From contig CM041104.1 of NCBI GenBank assembly GCA_023079485.1, positions 4,403,676 through 4,467,675 of the forward strand: a stretch of DNA of 64,000 bases, read 5' to 3'. Below the pieces are notes generated by a model, which searched no databases, was not told where the DNA came from, and saw only the letters and a list, made by a program, of their open reading frames with translations. A program made the position numbers and the translations under genes. This document shows, piece after piece, positions 11,694 to 21,760 of this stretch (position 1 is its first letter; the number at the start of each line of letters is the position of its first letter). Source of the DNA: Archilochus colubris (taxonomy: Eukaryota; Chordata; Aves; Apodiformes; Trochilidae).

Positions 11694-14000
11694 TCTAAGC
11701 CTCAGACCAAACATCTTTGATCCACCCATTTCAAGATTAGATGGATGACAGAATCCAAACTTTAGATCCAAAACCATCCATGTTTTGGAGGTATAGTCAG
11801 AGCCCAAGCCTAGATTTGGCTCTCAACACAGTTACTTTGAAGTGGCTTCAAATCTGAATACTGTGTCCTGTGACATCTCTGTTTCTAGCACAAAATCTTG
11901 TGTTCCTATGTCTGTGATAGGACTTGAGGAGGACCTCAGTGTGTTTTGTGTGGGAAATGACACCTACTGATCCTCTCAAACTTCTGTCAGAGAGTGTTTG
12001 CATGCAATGTTGTTTTTTTACTTGGTTGGTTGTTTGCTGCTTACCTGGAGGCCTTGAGAATTTGGCATTTTGACAGGAGTGGGTGGGCAAGAAATCCTGA
12101 TGTTGTGTGGTGTTCTTGTTCTCTCCCTCTTGCCTATTTTCCACGTGGGTTGCCGAGCTGCTTCCCACTTCCTAGAAATCAAACCATCACTGCTCCTCCC
12201 CATTGCTCTCCTTTCCCCACACGATGAGAACATTGTATGGTTTTTTCCCCATGGATAGGAAAGCCAGGGCAAACTGGGTACTGTGATCTTTTGCACTAAC
12301 AGCACTTAGAGTGCAATTCACTCTTTCCAGGGAATTATTCTAGATTAATTCACCACAGAGCATCCAACCATAACAACTCAGTAATTTTAAGGCCTAAGGA
12401 AAAAATTTAACAAGATGTTAAAAAATTTTGGTTTGGGATAATTAGGAGTTGTTTATATCCTTGTGCTGCTGTTTATGTTGTCATATACCACCATTACTGG
12501 TGTCCTCAAGAACAGGATTGTCTCTGCTTGGAAATAAAGCTTCTGTCTTAACCACTTAAATGCTGGTAAATGGGAGGAAAAATACTCCTCTGCTTTTAGT
12601 GGATCTGTCACATGCTCAAAAATCACAGTGATGAGGGTTGAATAAACAGATAGATGGATAAATGAAACATTCTCACAGTAAGTTTAATGATAACACTACA
12701 ATTTTTCTAGAGGGTTTAGGGCAGAGCCTCCCCACCACACAGCAGAGACAGCTCTTCCTCTTCCTGGGTTTGAAAATAACTTTCTATGCATCCAGATCAT
12801 ACTAAGCTTTCCAAGCTGTATCTTCCTTGTGTTTTATGCCCTCCAGTTATTTCTGTATGAATCTGGAATTCACATCTCTGGCTCATACTTTTTCCCCTGG
12901 CTCACTGAAATGCCAGGGCTAGCCATGAAGTCCAGTGGATGCTTCTTGTAATGGAAATCTGTTGTGTAAAATATGGGACTTGACAGTATTGCTTCTCCTC
13001 AGGTTCCCTGGGACCTCTGGAACTGGTATTTCCTACTGTCCCACTGGAAAAGATTGTACTAAATGAGCTGGACCTAAATTCTCTTTATTTTGACAGTTAA
13101 AAGAAAGCTTAAGTATAAATTACCTTTGCCTTTATAAGAGGTTTTGTAGATTTCCAGAGTACCATATGAGAGCTTTCTTGGTTTGGGGGATTTGTGGTTA
13201 CGTTTTCTTTCTGGTGTTTTTTGTTTGTGTGTTTGTTTTTTGTTTGTTTTTTTTTTTATTATTTGTTTTTAAAGAACCTGGCACTAATACGACTAATGAG
13301 TTTGATTTTTTTTGTACCAACTTCCAGCCTCTCTGAGGTTTTCAGCAGTATTTTCCCTGTGGTTTCATGGGAACTGGGACCCAGAAGGCAGCAAGCTAGA
13401 TGCACTTTGTCAAGAGAAAGCATTGTCTGCATTCAGAGTTTTCATAACATCTAATTTAAATTGTATTTTTTATTTTGGGGTTTTTTGGAGGGAGGAAATC
13501 TCAACAACTTTCAGAGAAGAATGAGCCATTTCCTTATCTTGAACCTGCATGAATTAGTGGTAAAGTGTTGATCTCTAGGCTTGCAGTTTCTGAACAATAA
13601 AATCTGTTTATTTCATCCTATAAAAGAACATTTTAACTTATATGGCTATTTAAGTTTAAAAGCTATCAAAGAAGGGGTGGGGAGAGGAGAAGAAGCTTGA
13701 ATCAGTAATTCAAGCTTGCAATACAATCTTCATCTGGTGTATAGCTTGCATAGAAATCCCCTTCAATGTGGATTTTCTGTGCTTGTAGCAGTCCCACCAT
13801 ACAGGAAATATACAGTGTATATTTCCAACATTTTCCCTAATTGTAGCAAAGCTTTTAAAGCAATCCATTCCTTGTGTATTCCCAGTGATTGACAATAACT
13901 GGATATTCTTAAGTATGCATTTAAAGGAAGAAAAAGACAACTAGTGCTGGCAGAAACTGCAGTGACTTTCCAAAGGGAGTTGGGGGGGAACTTATTATTC
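11694..14000. other. Non-coding DNA with a T/G-rich tract
   Basis: Contains a T/G-rich low-complexity tract at 13200-13270 and otherwise nothing identifiable. The longest open frames (about 100 codons) have no family resemblance. Confidence 0.5.
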
Positions 14001-14124
14001 ATATGTACTTACTTCAGGGACAATAACAGCTTTGATGGAAAACCCACCTCCACCTATCTATGTTTTCTCATTTCAGGATTTTTTTCATGTGGTTGGTTTG
14101 TTGTTGTTTCCCCCCTCCCTGCAG

Positions 14125-14481
14125 ATTGAAAACACTGGGGGTAAAATATTGTCAATCAAGGACCTCCTCAGGTGGGCAGAACAAAGTCACAGCACCCTTG
14201 GGAGAGAGATGGATTGTGATGAGGAGGGATCACTTTATGCTGCAGACAGGGCAGTGATGGGTGGTGCATGGGTCCTGCTGCCATTCCCTTTCTTCTACAC
14301 CATGGCTTGCTGCATGCCAAAAGAAGCAGAGAAGGGTTTGCACTGGTTTAAATGTGTTTGTGCTTTGTCCCAGGGTGGAGCACAGGGAGTGCTTCTTGCA
14401 CAGACTCTGATGCTCATTCACACCCATGGACACACAGCCATTTGCAAGAAGCAGCCTTGTTACAGCAGTCACCTTCAGTGA
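14125..14481 (+). other. Exon-like open segment behind a strong 3' splice-site signal
   Basis: A pyrimidine-rich tract (about 14095-14121) ends in 'ccctccctgcag' at 14124. The frame starting ATT GAA AAC at 14125 stays open to a stop at 14479-14481, about 118 codons. The peptide begins IENTGGKILSIKDLL and resembles no family I know. An internal 5' splice-site-like CAG|gtgggc at 14171 would give a 47-nt exon instead. There is no AATAAA close downstream. I think chance is the likelier explanation. Confidence 0.15.
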
Positions 14482-14934
14482 AAGGGAAGAGAGATTTTAA
14501 TTCTCTCTCTGCAAAATTGATAGAAAAATGTCAACACTTTGAGAGGCTTGTGCTTCATTTGGGCTGTGCAGGCCCTTTCTATACTTACTATCCCTGAACT
14601 TGCACAGTGCCTTGCTAAAAATAGTTGGAAGCGTAACTGTGAGTTCCCTGAACTGTGATCCTACCAGTTCTGTATTATTCAACTCACCATTCCTTTGAAA
14701 GTATTCATCCTTCCCCTCGTAAAACTTAAATCAGCTCAGTCCTGGGTCCAAGAGTTGACATCATTATGATGTTACATCCTATGTAATGGTGTGAGACCTG
14801 GAAAAGCGTTCACAGCAAAACCACGCGGTGGATTGAATTTGCAGTGCCTCAGCCCTTGCTTGAAGTCTCTCCTCACTCCCACCCTCCTCATTTGCTTGTA
14901 CTCTTAAAACCTGTGCAGTTCCTTGGAAGGACCC

Positions 14935-15320
14935 CACAGTAACCCAGCAGCACGCTGCTAAGGAGCTGTCAAGGGCCTTTTTAATGTTCCCGTTTTTCTT
15001 TCCATGGCCTCATTTGTTTTCAATGTTTGTGAGAGCAAAAGTGATTGTTTTACCAAATTAAGCTGGTGTTCTTGCCAGGAACAGTGGCTGGGATGATGTT
15101 GACAGGTTTGGAAAAGATTATTCTTTCAATATATTTTGAGTGAATTTTTTAAGGATGTCTGCCACATACACAGGCCACATTTAACTGTTTAATATTTATA
15201 CAGTCACAGGGACAAATTAGCACCTTTTGTTTTTCTATCACAATTAACACATCCCAAGGGTATTTTTACCAGGTATAATCTTTAAACTGGGGATGATGGA
15301 TCTTCATCATTATTGTAGAA
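14935..15320. promoter_or_regulatory. Candidate conserved non-coding element
   Basis: A complex, non-repetitive, AT-rich block free of low-complexity runs, with TAAT-type and forkhead-like motifs (for example 'tcacaattaacaca' near 15239 and 'tgttttcaatgtttgtg' near 15015). Its texture resembles deeply conserved vertebrate enhancers, and it lies 1.4 kb from the CpG-rich block downstream. No alignment was possible, so conservation is inferred. An ordinary AT-rich spacer is the alternative. Confidence 0.35.
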
Positions 15321-16734
15321 TACAGAATACCTTTTGTTTTTTTGGATTAAGAATAAGAAAATATCTTGAAAGAAAACCTTAATTATGGGCTTTTGGAGGA
15401 AGGACCTCATAGGTTACATTGAATCATCAAGCTGCTGTGTGTTCAGGTCCATTTTAATTTCTAACTATTAAGATCTCATGTACCAGTGCCTCATCTTTCA
15501 AATGGGAAGTAATACTCCAGCTTGAGCGACCCTGAGTACAAGACTTGTAGAGAGGCAACTATATAGATTGATGTCAGATTCAGCATCTGCCTAACATATT
15601 TCAGAGAAAATACTACTTTTGTAATGTCTGAAAGCAGGTATAAACGTTTTATTAAGTTGTATTCTGGCTGTAAGGTCTTGTGCTAAATTACCACTTGTTC
15701 AACAGAAAATGCAGGAAAAAAGCCCTCCCCAGAGTATCCAAAATTAATTTTTGTTTGTTTGGACTGTTTTGTTTTTATACGTAAATGTTTGGTAAGTGAT
15801 GACTGTGAAGTGCATAACCTTGAGACTGACAGACTGTAATTTAAAAAATGTAATGTTGTTTCTCCTCATGGAAATCTGGACTTCTCCAGTGATTTAAGTC
15901 ACCCATTCCTTTCTTTTCAAGGTCATGAGAACTTAGCCCAGTAACTTTTTGTGGTCTAGGGATGACTGCTAACTTGTTGGAGGCTCAGTCCCTATTGATT
16001 TTAAATAGAGAAAATGACACATGGAGAGAATAGAAGGAAAAAAATGTCTCAAACAAATGAAAATTGTAGTATTTGGAGCTGGTAAAGAGACTGATATCTT
16101 AAAATAACTTATGTGGGGAGAAATCTTAAAGGTCTCAGTACAGGTGAAATGGCATAAGACTTATGAAATGCAAATGTTTGTAAGATGCTGTAATTTAGTG
16201 AATGGATTTTTAAAAAGCTAAGAGATTAATAGCCTCCCCACGTATAAGAAAGTGATGGCACGCTGAAACCCTTCAGAGAACATAACAGACAGTGCAGTAA
16301 CATTTCTGCAGAGAGCTCCATCTCCGCTCTCTTACATCCTCCTTCTGTTCTTCCTGTAGATGGTGTGAGCCTTCACTGCAATGCTTTCCATGCAGACCAG
16401 ATGTTCACTACGTTCCTCCTTCCAAACCTCATCTGAAAGTATATTATTCTCTGTTTCTAGATTAAATATTCTTCCTGTGTTGTTGGTGATTCTGGAGGAA
16501 CTTTGAGTGACTGATAAGGGAAAGTTGCCCTTTTTGGGAGCAGCTCCCACAAGGAGCATTGCACAGTTGAGTGAGACTGTTAAGAGTTTAATCTTTTGCG
16601 TTCTGTTGCCAAAGCTCAACTTGTCACAGGTTGCTTACTTATCACACTGCATTGCAGTTTTCTGAAGGAAAAAAATGTTCCAAACCCAACCAAACTCAAA
16701 ATTCAAGAAGAATGAAGGTCTCCCCTGAGTAACC
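15321..16734. other. AT-rich non-coding DNA, nothing recognised
   Basis: No gene, repeat or clear regulatory block identified. A faint MIR-like phrase near 15485-15520 is too weak to call. Confidence 0.45.
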
Positions 16735-17110
16735 ATTGCCCTCCCTGCCTGTGAGGGGAGTCGCGTGTGGAGATAGAGGCTTCTCCTCAGCCCTCGTTAG
16801 TTCCTTGCTGATTGTGGTCTGGCAATGCCCAGGCTGCCGAGCTCGTAGCCGCTGACAGGGGAGATGATAAAGTGTCTGCTGAAGCTGTACATGGCTGCGG
16901 GTCACTGCCTCGAAATGTGAGAACAAAATGGGTCCGAGCACTAATGACTTTCAGGTGTGCACGCCAGGGCCTGTCAGGGCAGGCCAGGAATTAGCGCTTG
17001 GCACCAGGCGCAGGTCTCTTGGCTGCCAAGTTAAACATAAACGGGGCCTCGTGTAAATAAACAAGGGCAAAATGAGATTTTACTCTCAGTAGGTTGTGTA
17101 TCAAGCTGGT
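16735..17110. promoter_or_regulatory. CpG-rich candidate conserved element
   Basis: Of everything I read in the window, this stretch retains the most CpG dinucleotides: about fifteen over roughly 330 bases, in a sequence otherwise strongly CpG-depleted. It also contains a 13-bp palindrome 'cttggctgccaag' (17018-17030) and an 'aattagcgct' motif. Retained CpGs suggest either an unmethylated regulatory element or strong selective constraint. It is too short and AT-rich at its right edge for a classical promoter CpG island, and I see no first exon attached. A distal enhancer is my preferred reading. Confidence 0.45.
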
Positions 17111-17334
17111 GCAGAGGCACTGAGCCCATCCCCAGCATACACACCCAGCTCCTGGGGCAGCAGGGCCAGGCTGGGTGCTGCAGCTGGGCAGGCCTGGGGG
17201 GAGCACCCATCACCATTCCCCATTGCCCCAACACTGCTCATTCCTTTGCCTCCTTTCTCATGCAGATGGACCAGTGCTTACCTTGTGTTTCCTTCCCTAC
17301 CTTGGAAATGCTTTCCTTGATGTCTCAGAGTGAG

Positions 17335-17830
17335 AGACCCTTTCAGTCCGCCATCTCATTTTATATTTCCGTCCGCCCTCCCCAGTAGGCACCAAGATTA
17401 AATTTCTGGTTTGGCCTGGATTATGTTTTCCAGGCCAATATATTATGCCACCTTCACACTTCCCTCCCTGCCCCATCTGGCTTCCATCCTACCCCCATAA
17501 AGATTATTAATATAGCTTGTTTCCACAGGATTTATTAGCAGGGGCCAAACTGGTGCCATTTCCCATTTTAGTAGAGCACTGAAAATAATCCTGAGGAGTG
17601 TGCCCAGCTATAAAAATGTACTTACACTGTCATATTTGCCGTTTCAAACATGCACCACTTGATAGTCTCAAAAGTGCTGTTTAATTGGGTTTTATGGGTT
17701 CTAATTAATTATACTATGTAAAAAAAGTTACTTGTCCCATTACAGCTCTCTGTGGTTTACTCTGAAGAGCAATGTAATTTAGAGATAAATTGTCCTTCTC
17801 TATCCCCCTGCCCTTCTTTTCCCAGCAAGT
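17335..17830. promoter_or_regulatory. Candidate conserved non-coding element with homeodomain sites
   Basis: Non-repetitive block containing a duplicated homeodomain core 'ctaattaattat' (17701-17712), further TAAT cores, and short pyrimidine-rich and purine-rich segments that are not simple repeats. Together with the blocks at 16.7-17.1 and 17.9-18.1 kb it forms the longest run of enhancer-like sequence in the window. Conservation is inferred from texture, not shown. Confidence 0.45.
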
Positions 17831-17934
17831 TTCAGAGAGCTTTAGTACTACTTAAACACAGGAAAGGGAATCTGAGGGAAAGTTACTTTTCTTTTTTTTT
17901 TCAGGGACCCAGCTTTTGCTGGTACTCATAAACA

Positions 17935-18130
17935 GCTTTAGATGTGACTCAGAATGGTTCCACATTCCTTCTGATGAATCGGGCTGGTGAAATTATGAAT
18001 AATCCTGCAACTTGTCAAAGCTCCGGTCTGTAGCAACTGATTTTGCAGAGATCTGAACATGTTTGCAGCTTTATATGCTGTGGATTATTTCCTCTGATTA
18101 CACAGAGGTAGCAGTAAAGGAAGCTGAGCA
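17935..18130. promoter_or_regulatory. Candidate conserved element with TEAD- and POU-like motifs
   Basis: Contains 'cacattcctt' (TEAD-type CATTCC core at 17963-17968) followed within 40 bases by 'attatgaataatcc' and later 'ctgattacac'. It reads as a compact motif cluster directly downstream of the larger block. Functional status is inference. Confidence 0.35.
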
Positions 18131-18286
18131 TGTGTGCAGGTTTTTTCTGGATAAAGGTCTAAATGGAGGCTTCTCTCCATGACTATGAAAATAGAATGTG
18201 AAAGGATCTGGCTGCCTTTATGGCATTTTGGTGTAACTAACAGCAGAGGAAACCTCTCAAGTTAAATTCTCTGCCCTGTCTTTCAG

Positions 18287-18384
18287 AATCATGAAGCCTG
18301 GATTATTCAAACAAATTCTGGGGCAGTTTTCTGACTTATAAATGCTTCCTGGAATGGCTTTGTGAAAAATGAGCAGCCAAGCAG
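18287..18384 (+). other. Candidate non-coding exon (98 nt)
   Basis: Bounded by a pyrimidine-rich 3' splice-site signal ('ctgccctgtctttcag', ending 18286) and an excellent 5' splice-site signal CAG|gtatgt (donor at 18385). All three frames contain stops, so if real it would be a 5'-UTR or lncRNA exon. It holds a 17-codon ATG-initiated micro-ORF starting at 18291. It lies just downstream of the enhancer-like cluster, where transcribed enhancers often give spliced non-coding RNAs. Chance pairing of splice signals cannot be excluded. Confidence 0.2.
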
Positions 18385-18923
18385 GTATGTTCGTGGTTGT
18401 TTAAAATATACTCTTATGTTACATTCATCACTGTAATAAACTGGGTCTCATGAGGCAAAGCATGAAATATAGTAGAACTGAAGTAGACAAACATTTTATC
18501 TTAAGGTCTATGACTTTATCTGGCCGTTAGGGAGCCAGAGTATCAATTAATGCAAAAAAGCAAAAACGGGGTAAAGAAACCTCTTTAATTCACCTTTTAT
18601 AGACAAATAAAGTTCAGAGATATGTCAGACTTCAAACAATGTAAAGCTTTTGTGAGTGACAGTTACCTCTAAAACTGTCACACTGCTCAGCCCTGGGACA
18701 GAGATTTGGAGAAATATCCCAGGTCACTGGTATTATTCTTAACACCAAAAGGTTACAGTTCTTAATGTGACTGCATAGATAAGTGTTCACTGGATCAAAA
18801 AGCTTTAGTCATGCTTCATTAGTTTGCTTATTTTTAAAAATAAATAGCCAGAATGTCAGCTGCTGAAAACTTGGACCATCTTGGGTGTCCTGATCAGTCT
18901 GTTTCATGCTCTGGAAGAGGAGC

Positions 18924-18960
18924 AATAAAAGCTGCCAAAAAAAAAAAAAAAATAAAAAAA
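18924..18960 (+). repeat. AATAAA followed by an A-tract: possible retroposed poly(A) tail
   Basis: An AATAAA hexamer (18924-18929) is followed seven bases later by 16 uninterrupted A (18937-18952) and then 'taaaaaaagaaaag'. This order resembles the 3' end of a reverse-transcribed mRNA. The 7-base spacing is shorter than the usual 10-30 bases, no clear target-site duplication was found, and the upstream sequence is not recognisable as a gene. A chance A-rich microsatellite is the alternative. Confidence 0.3.
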
Positions 18961-21110
18961 GAAAAGAATGACCACAGCATCACACATATTGATATTACTC
19001 ACCAATCTGAAAAGTAAAAAGATTATGACTAAGAACTGTTCTTATAAAGTAGAAATTTTACTACTTCTATCTAATTAGTTCTTTTAACTATAACTAAAAT
19101 CTGTAATGCTTTTATGGAATGAGTTAGCAAAACAGAGCCCAAACCTGAGTAAACCTGAAAATCTCCATCAGTATTTGGGTGTTTCTACAGTGTTTATGTT
19201 TGCTTTTATATTGCTTTTTCTACTTCAGAAAGACACTAATGGAGAAAGAAACAATGTAAAACCTGCTCTTTCTAGGAGAATTTCATCATCCAGAGATTTA
19301 AATAAGTGGGATCTACTCCTTTCATGCTACTCTGTCCCCATAAATTACTCGTTGGAGGCATTAAAAGGGCCTGTGAAAAACACAGTAATAAATACCCAAA
19401 GCACTAATACAAATGTTACAAACTGCTCACACTGCTGTGGCAGCAGCTCTGTTAATTTATTGAGCAAAACTGATGAGGGACCTCAATACCTGTCTGAGCG
19501 CTTCTGTGTGAGGAGCAGCATTTTATACTGCTGGAACCAATGCCAAAAATCCCCTTGACTTTCATAACAGCATCATGATTGCTCAGGGGCTGACTGAGTT
19601 ACTGTGATTATTCCAGAGAAACAGAGGAATAAGGAAAATTAAGGAATAGAAGAAATATCAGCTGCAAAAGGATCTTTAAGCCTGTTGTCACCTGCAGTGA
19701 TTCTCTGCCCCAGGCTGGACAGTGCCTCTGGGCAGGAAGGGAGAGGTTGTGTAACAGCAGTGAGCTCTGCCAGGTCCTTTCTCCTGACACATCCCAGACC
19801 ACAAGTATGGCCCCTGCTTCTGAGGGAGAGAAGCCACAGGGACACGTGTGAGTCATGGCCCTCATGACAGGGGAATTCCTCCCTGGCAGCTCCGGGGCTG
19901 AGCGGTTTCCACTGCCTGAGCCTTATGGAAAGAGCCATTTTCAGCTGTGTCTAATTCCTATTTCTCACCTCCTTTCAAAATAGAAGATCCTGCCATAGAG
20001 GGTTTTGAGTTGCTGTTTGTTTTTTTTTAAAATCAGTTCTCATGCAATTCTTCTGACTGATCCTTTGTGACCCAGGAGAAGCCCAGGTTCACAGCAAGCC
20101 CAGGGAATCTTTCAAAGACACCTCAGTCAAGTTACATTTTGCACTCTATTTGTCCCCTTGATAAGAAAACATGAAAGAACAAGTCAGTGAAATGGCCAAA
20201 CTGTCCAGCTTTCCGTGGCATTTAATGCCTGTTTAGCCCAAACCCTTGTTTTTCACCACTTGCAATCATCCTGCATTTGCCCACAAGTGCTATATCTGAG
20301 AGCTACAAAGTGCAGGTTTGGCTCTAGTGTGTCCGTACAGGAAACTTGCAAATGCCCCTCCTTATTTCACAGGTCAGTGGCAATTCCCTTTAGATTAAAA
20401 GGGCTTTGGTTTGGGTCTTAAGAAGCCTGTGGGTGAGGGGAGAGCAGAGCTCCACTCCTTGCTATGCTATGGCTGAGTGGGAGAAGCAGCAAAAGTATCT
20501 GGAGAACAAGGATACCTTCCTGGGTATCACTGCACTGAAAGTAACATAACACTTTCAGTAAGTTCTTAATTACAAAATTTATATGCTACTACAGTGGTAT
20601 TTTAAAAAATAGCTGGTGGTGTACCTGTAACAAGGATTGCTTGAAACTTTCCAGGCTTCTTTATTTCCTCATAACTCTGTCAAACTCTGAACATTCATAT
20701 TGAAATTTCTCAGTTGATATCAGCTACAGTTGATTTATTAGAACAACTTAAACCCAACACAAATAAAGTTTCTAGGGGAATTTGAAAGTTTGAGGGAGTG
20801 GAAGCATAGGTGTTCTCCAAATTCACTGTGAAATGAAATTACAAAAACACTGAATTTCCTACATACTGGAAACGTGGAGTTCTGCCTCTCTGTATTTCTT
20901 CAACAAGAAACATTAAGTAGATAGAAATGGTTTCAGTTTGTGCATGGATGTACATCCGGATTCCCTGAAACAGAAAGGCACAGGCAAAATACTCAACTGA
21001 AAGATATAGGCAGATTTTGATCACCTATAATTTTAACTTGAAAACTTTAATCATTTGGTCTTAGTATTCCATGTCAGGTACCTCTTCTAGTTTTTGGAAA
21101 ATTTAAGCTG
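18961..21110. other. Non-coding DNA, nothing recognised
   Basis: Includes a 150-codon plus-strand open frame (19106-19558, beginning at TTG, not ATG) that has no recognisable domain and is near the length expected by chance in AT-rich DNA of this size. No repeats identified. Confidence 0.45.
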
Positions 21111-21111
21111 A

Positions 21112-21245
21112 TATGACTCAGAAACAATAATATTAATATAAATATATTTGTAATGTTGTGCATATACCTTTTTTATCCTATATGTATTTTTACCTTGCAT
21201 ATTTAAATATATATGTGAGTTACATATAAAAATTGGTATTTTTAT
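21112..21245. repeat. AT-rich low-complexity region
   Basis: Alternating A/T with 'attaatataaatatattt' and 'tttaaatatatatgtg' motifs; almost no G or C between 21120 and 21245. Confidence 0.7.
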
Positions 21246-21624
21246 AAAATGGAGATTGTGTTCTCCTTGAGAAGATTATATAGCAGAGGACCCTGGTCTT
21301 GTTCAGTGCAGAAGGTGGAGCAGCTCAGGAGGTGAGGTACAGCTGGGCCGAGGAGGAGCTTGGTGTCTGATGGACATTGCTTATACATGGTACAGAAGCT
21401 CAGAAAAGTGAGGATTAAGAAAATGGGGGATCTCATAGCTGAGGCACCTGAATACTGCAAAACTCTCATCCATCTGGCTATTAATTTTGTTCTGTTTTCT
21501 GTGTTCCCATTTGCAGAATACATTGTCAGTGGTATTTCTCCTGATATGTGATGCTGTACAACATGAACCATTCTGAGAAATCAATGCTCAGACATCTCCG
21601 TTTATGCGTACCCAACCTTAGCAG

Positions 21625-21760
21625 AATGCTTTGACCTGAATCTCTTTGTGTTTCAGTTTCCCATCTGTTAGGCAGGAATAATAATATCTTCTTGTCTTAC
21701 AGGGTGTTGTTAAAAGACAGTAACATTGTGAAGCACTTGTATGTCATACTGATAAGAGCC
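21625..21760 (+). mobile_element. MIR-like ancient SINE relic
   Basis: The order of recognisable MIR phrases is preserved: 'ctttgtgtttcagtttccc', 'atctgttaggcaggaataat', then 'tcttacagggtgttgttaa' and 'acattgtgaagcacttgta'. These correspond to the MIR core 'cctcagtttcc...atctgtaaaatggg...cctacctcatagggttgtt' followed by its 3' part. Divergence is high, as expected for an element shared across amniotes. Mapping is by memory of the consensus, so the boundaries are approximate. Confidence 0.65.

Noticed and set aside
19106..19558. 150-codon plus-strand open frame
   Set aside because: It begins at TTG rather than ATG, no domain is recognisable, its composition follows the local AT bias, and a frame of this length is expected roughly once or twice by chance in AT-rich DNA of this size.
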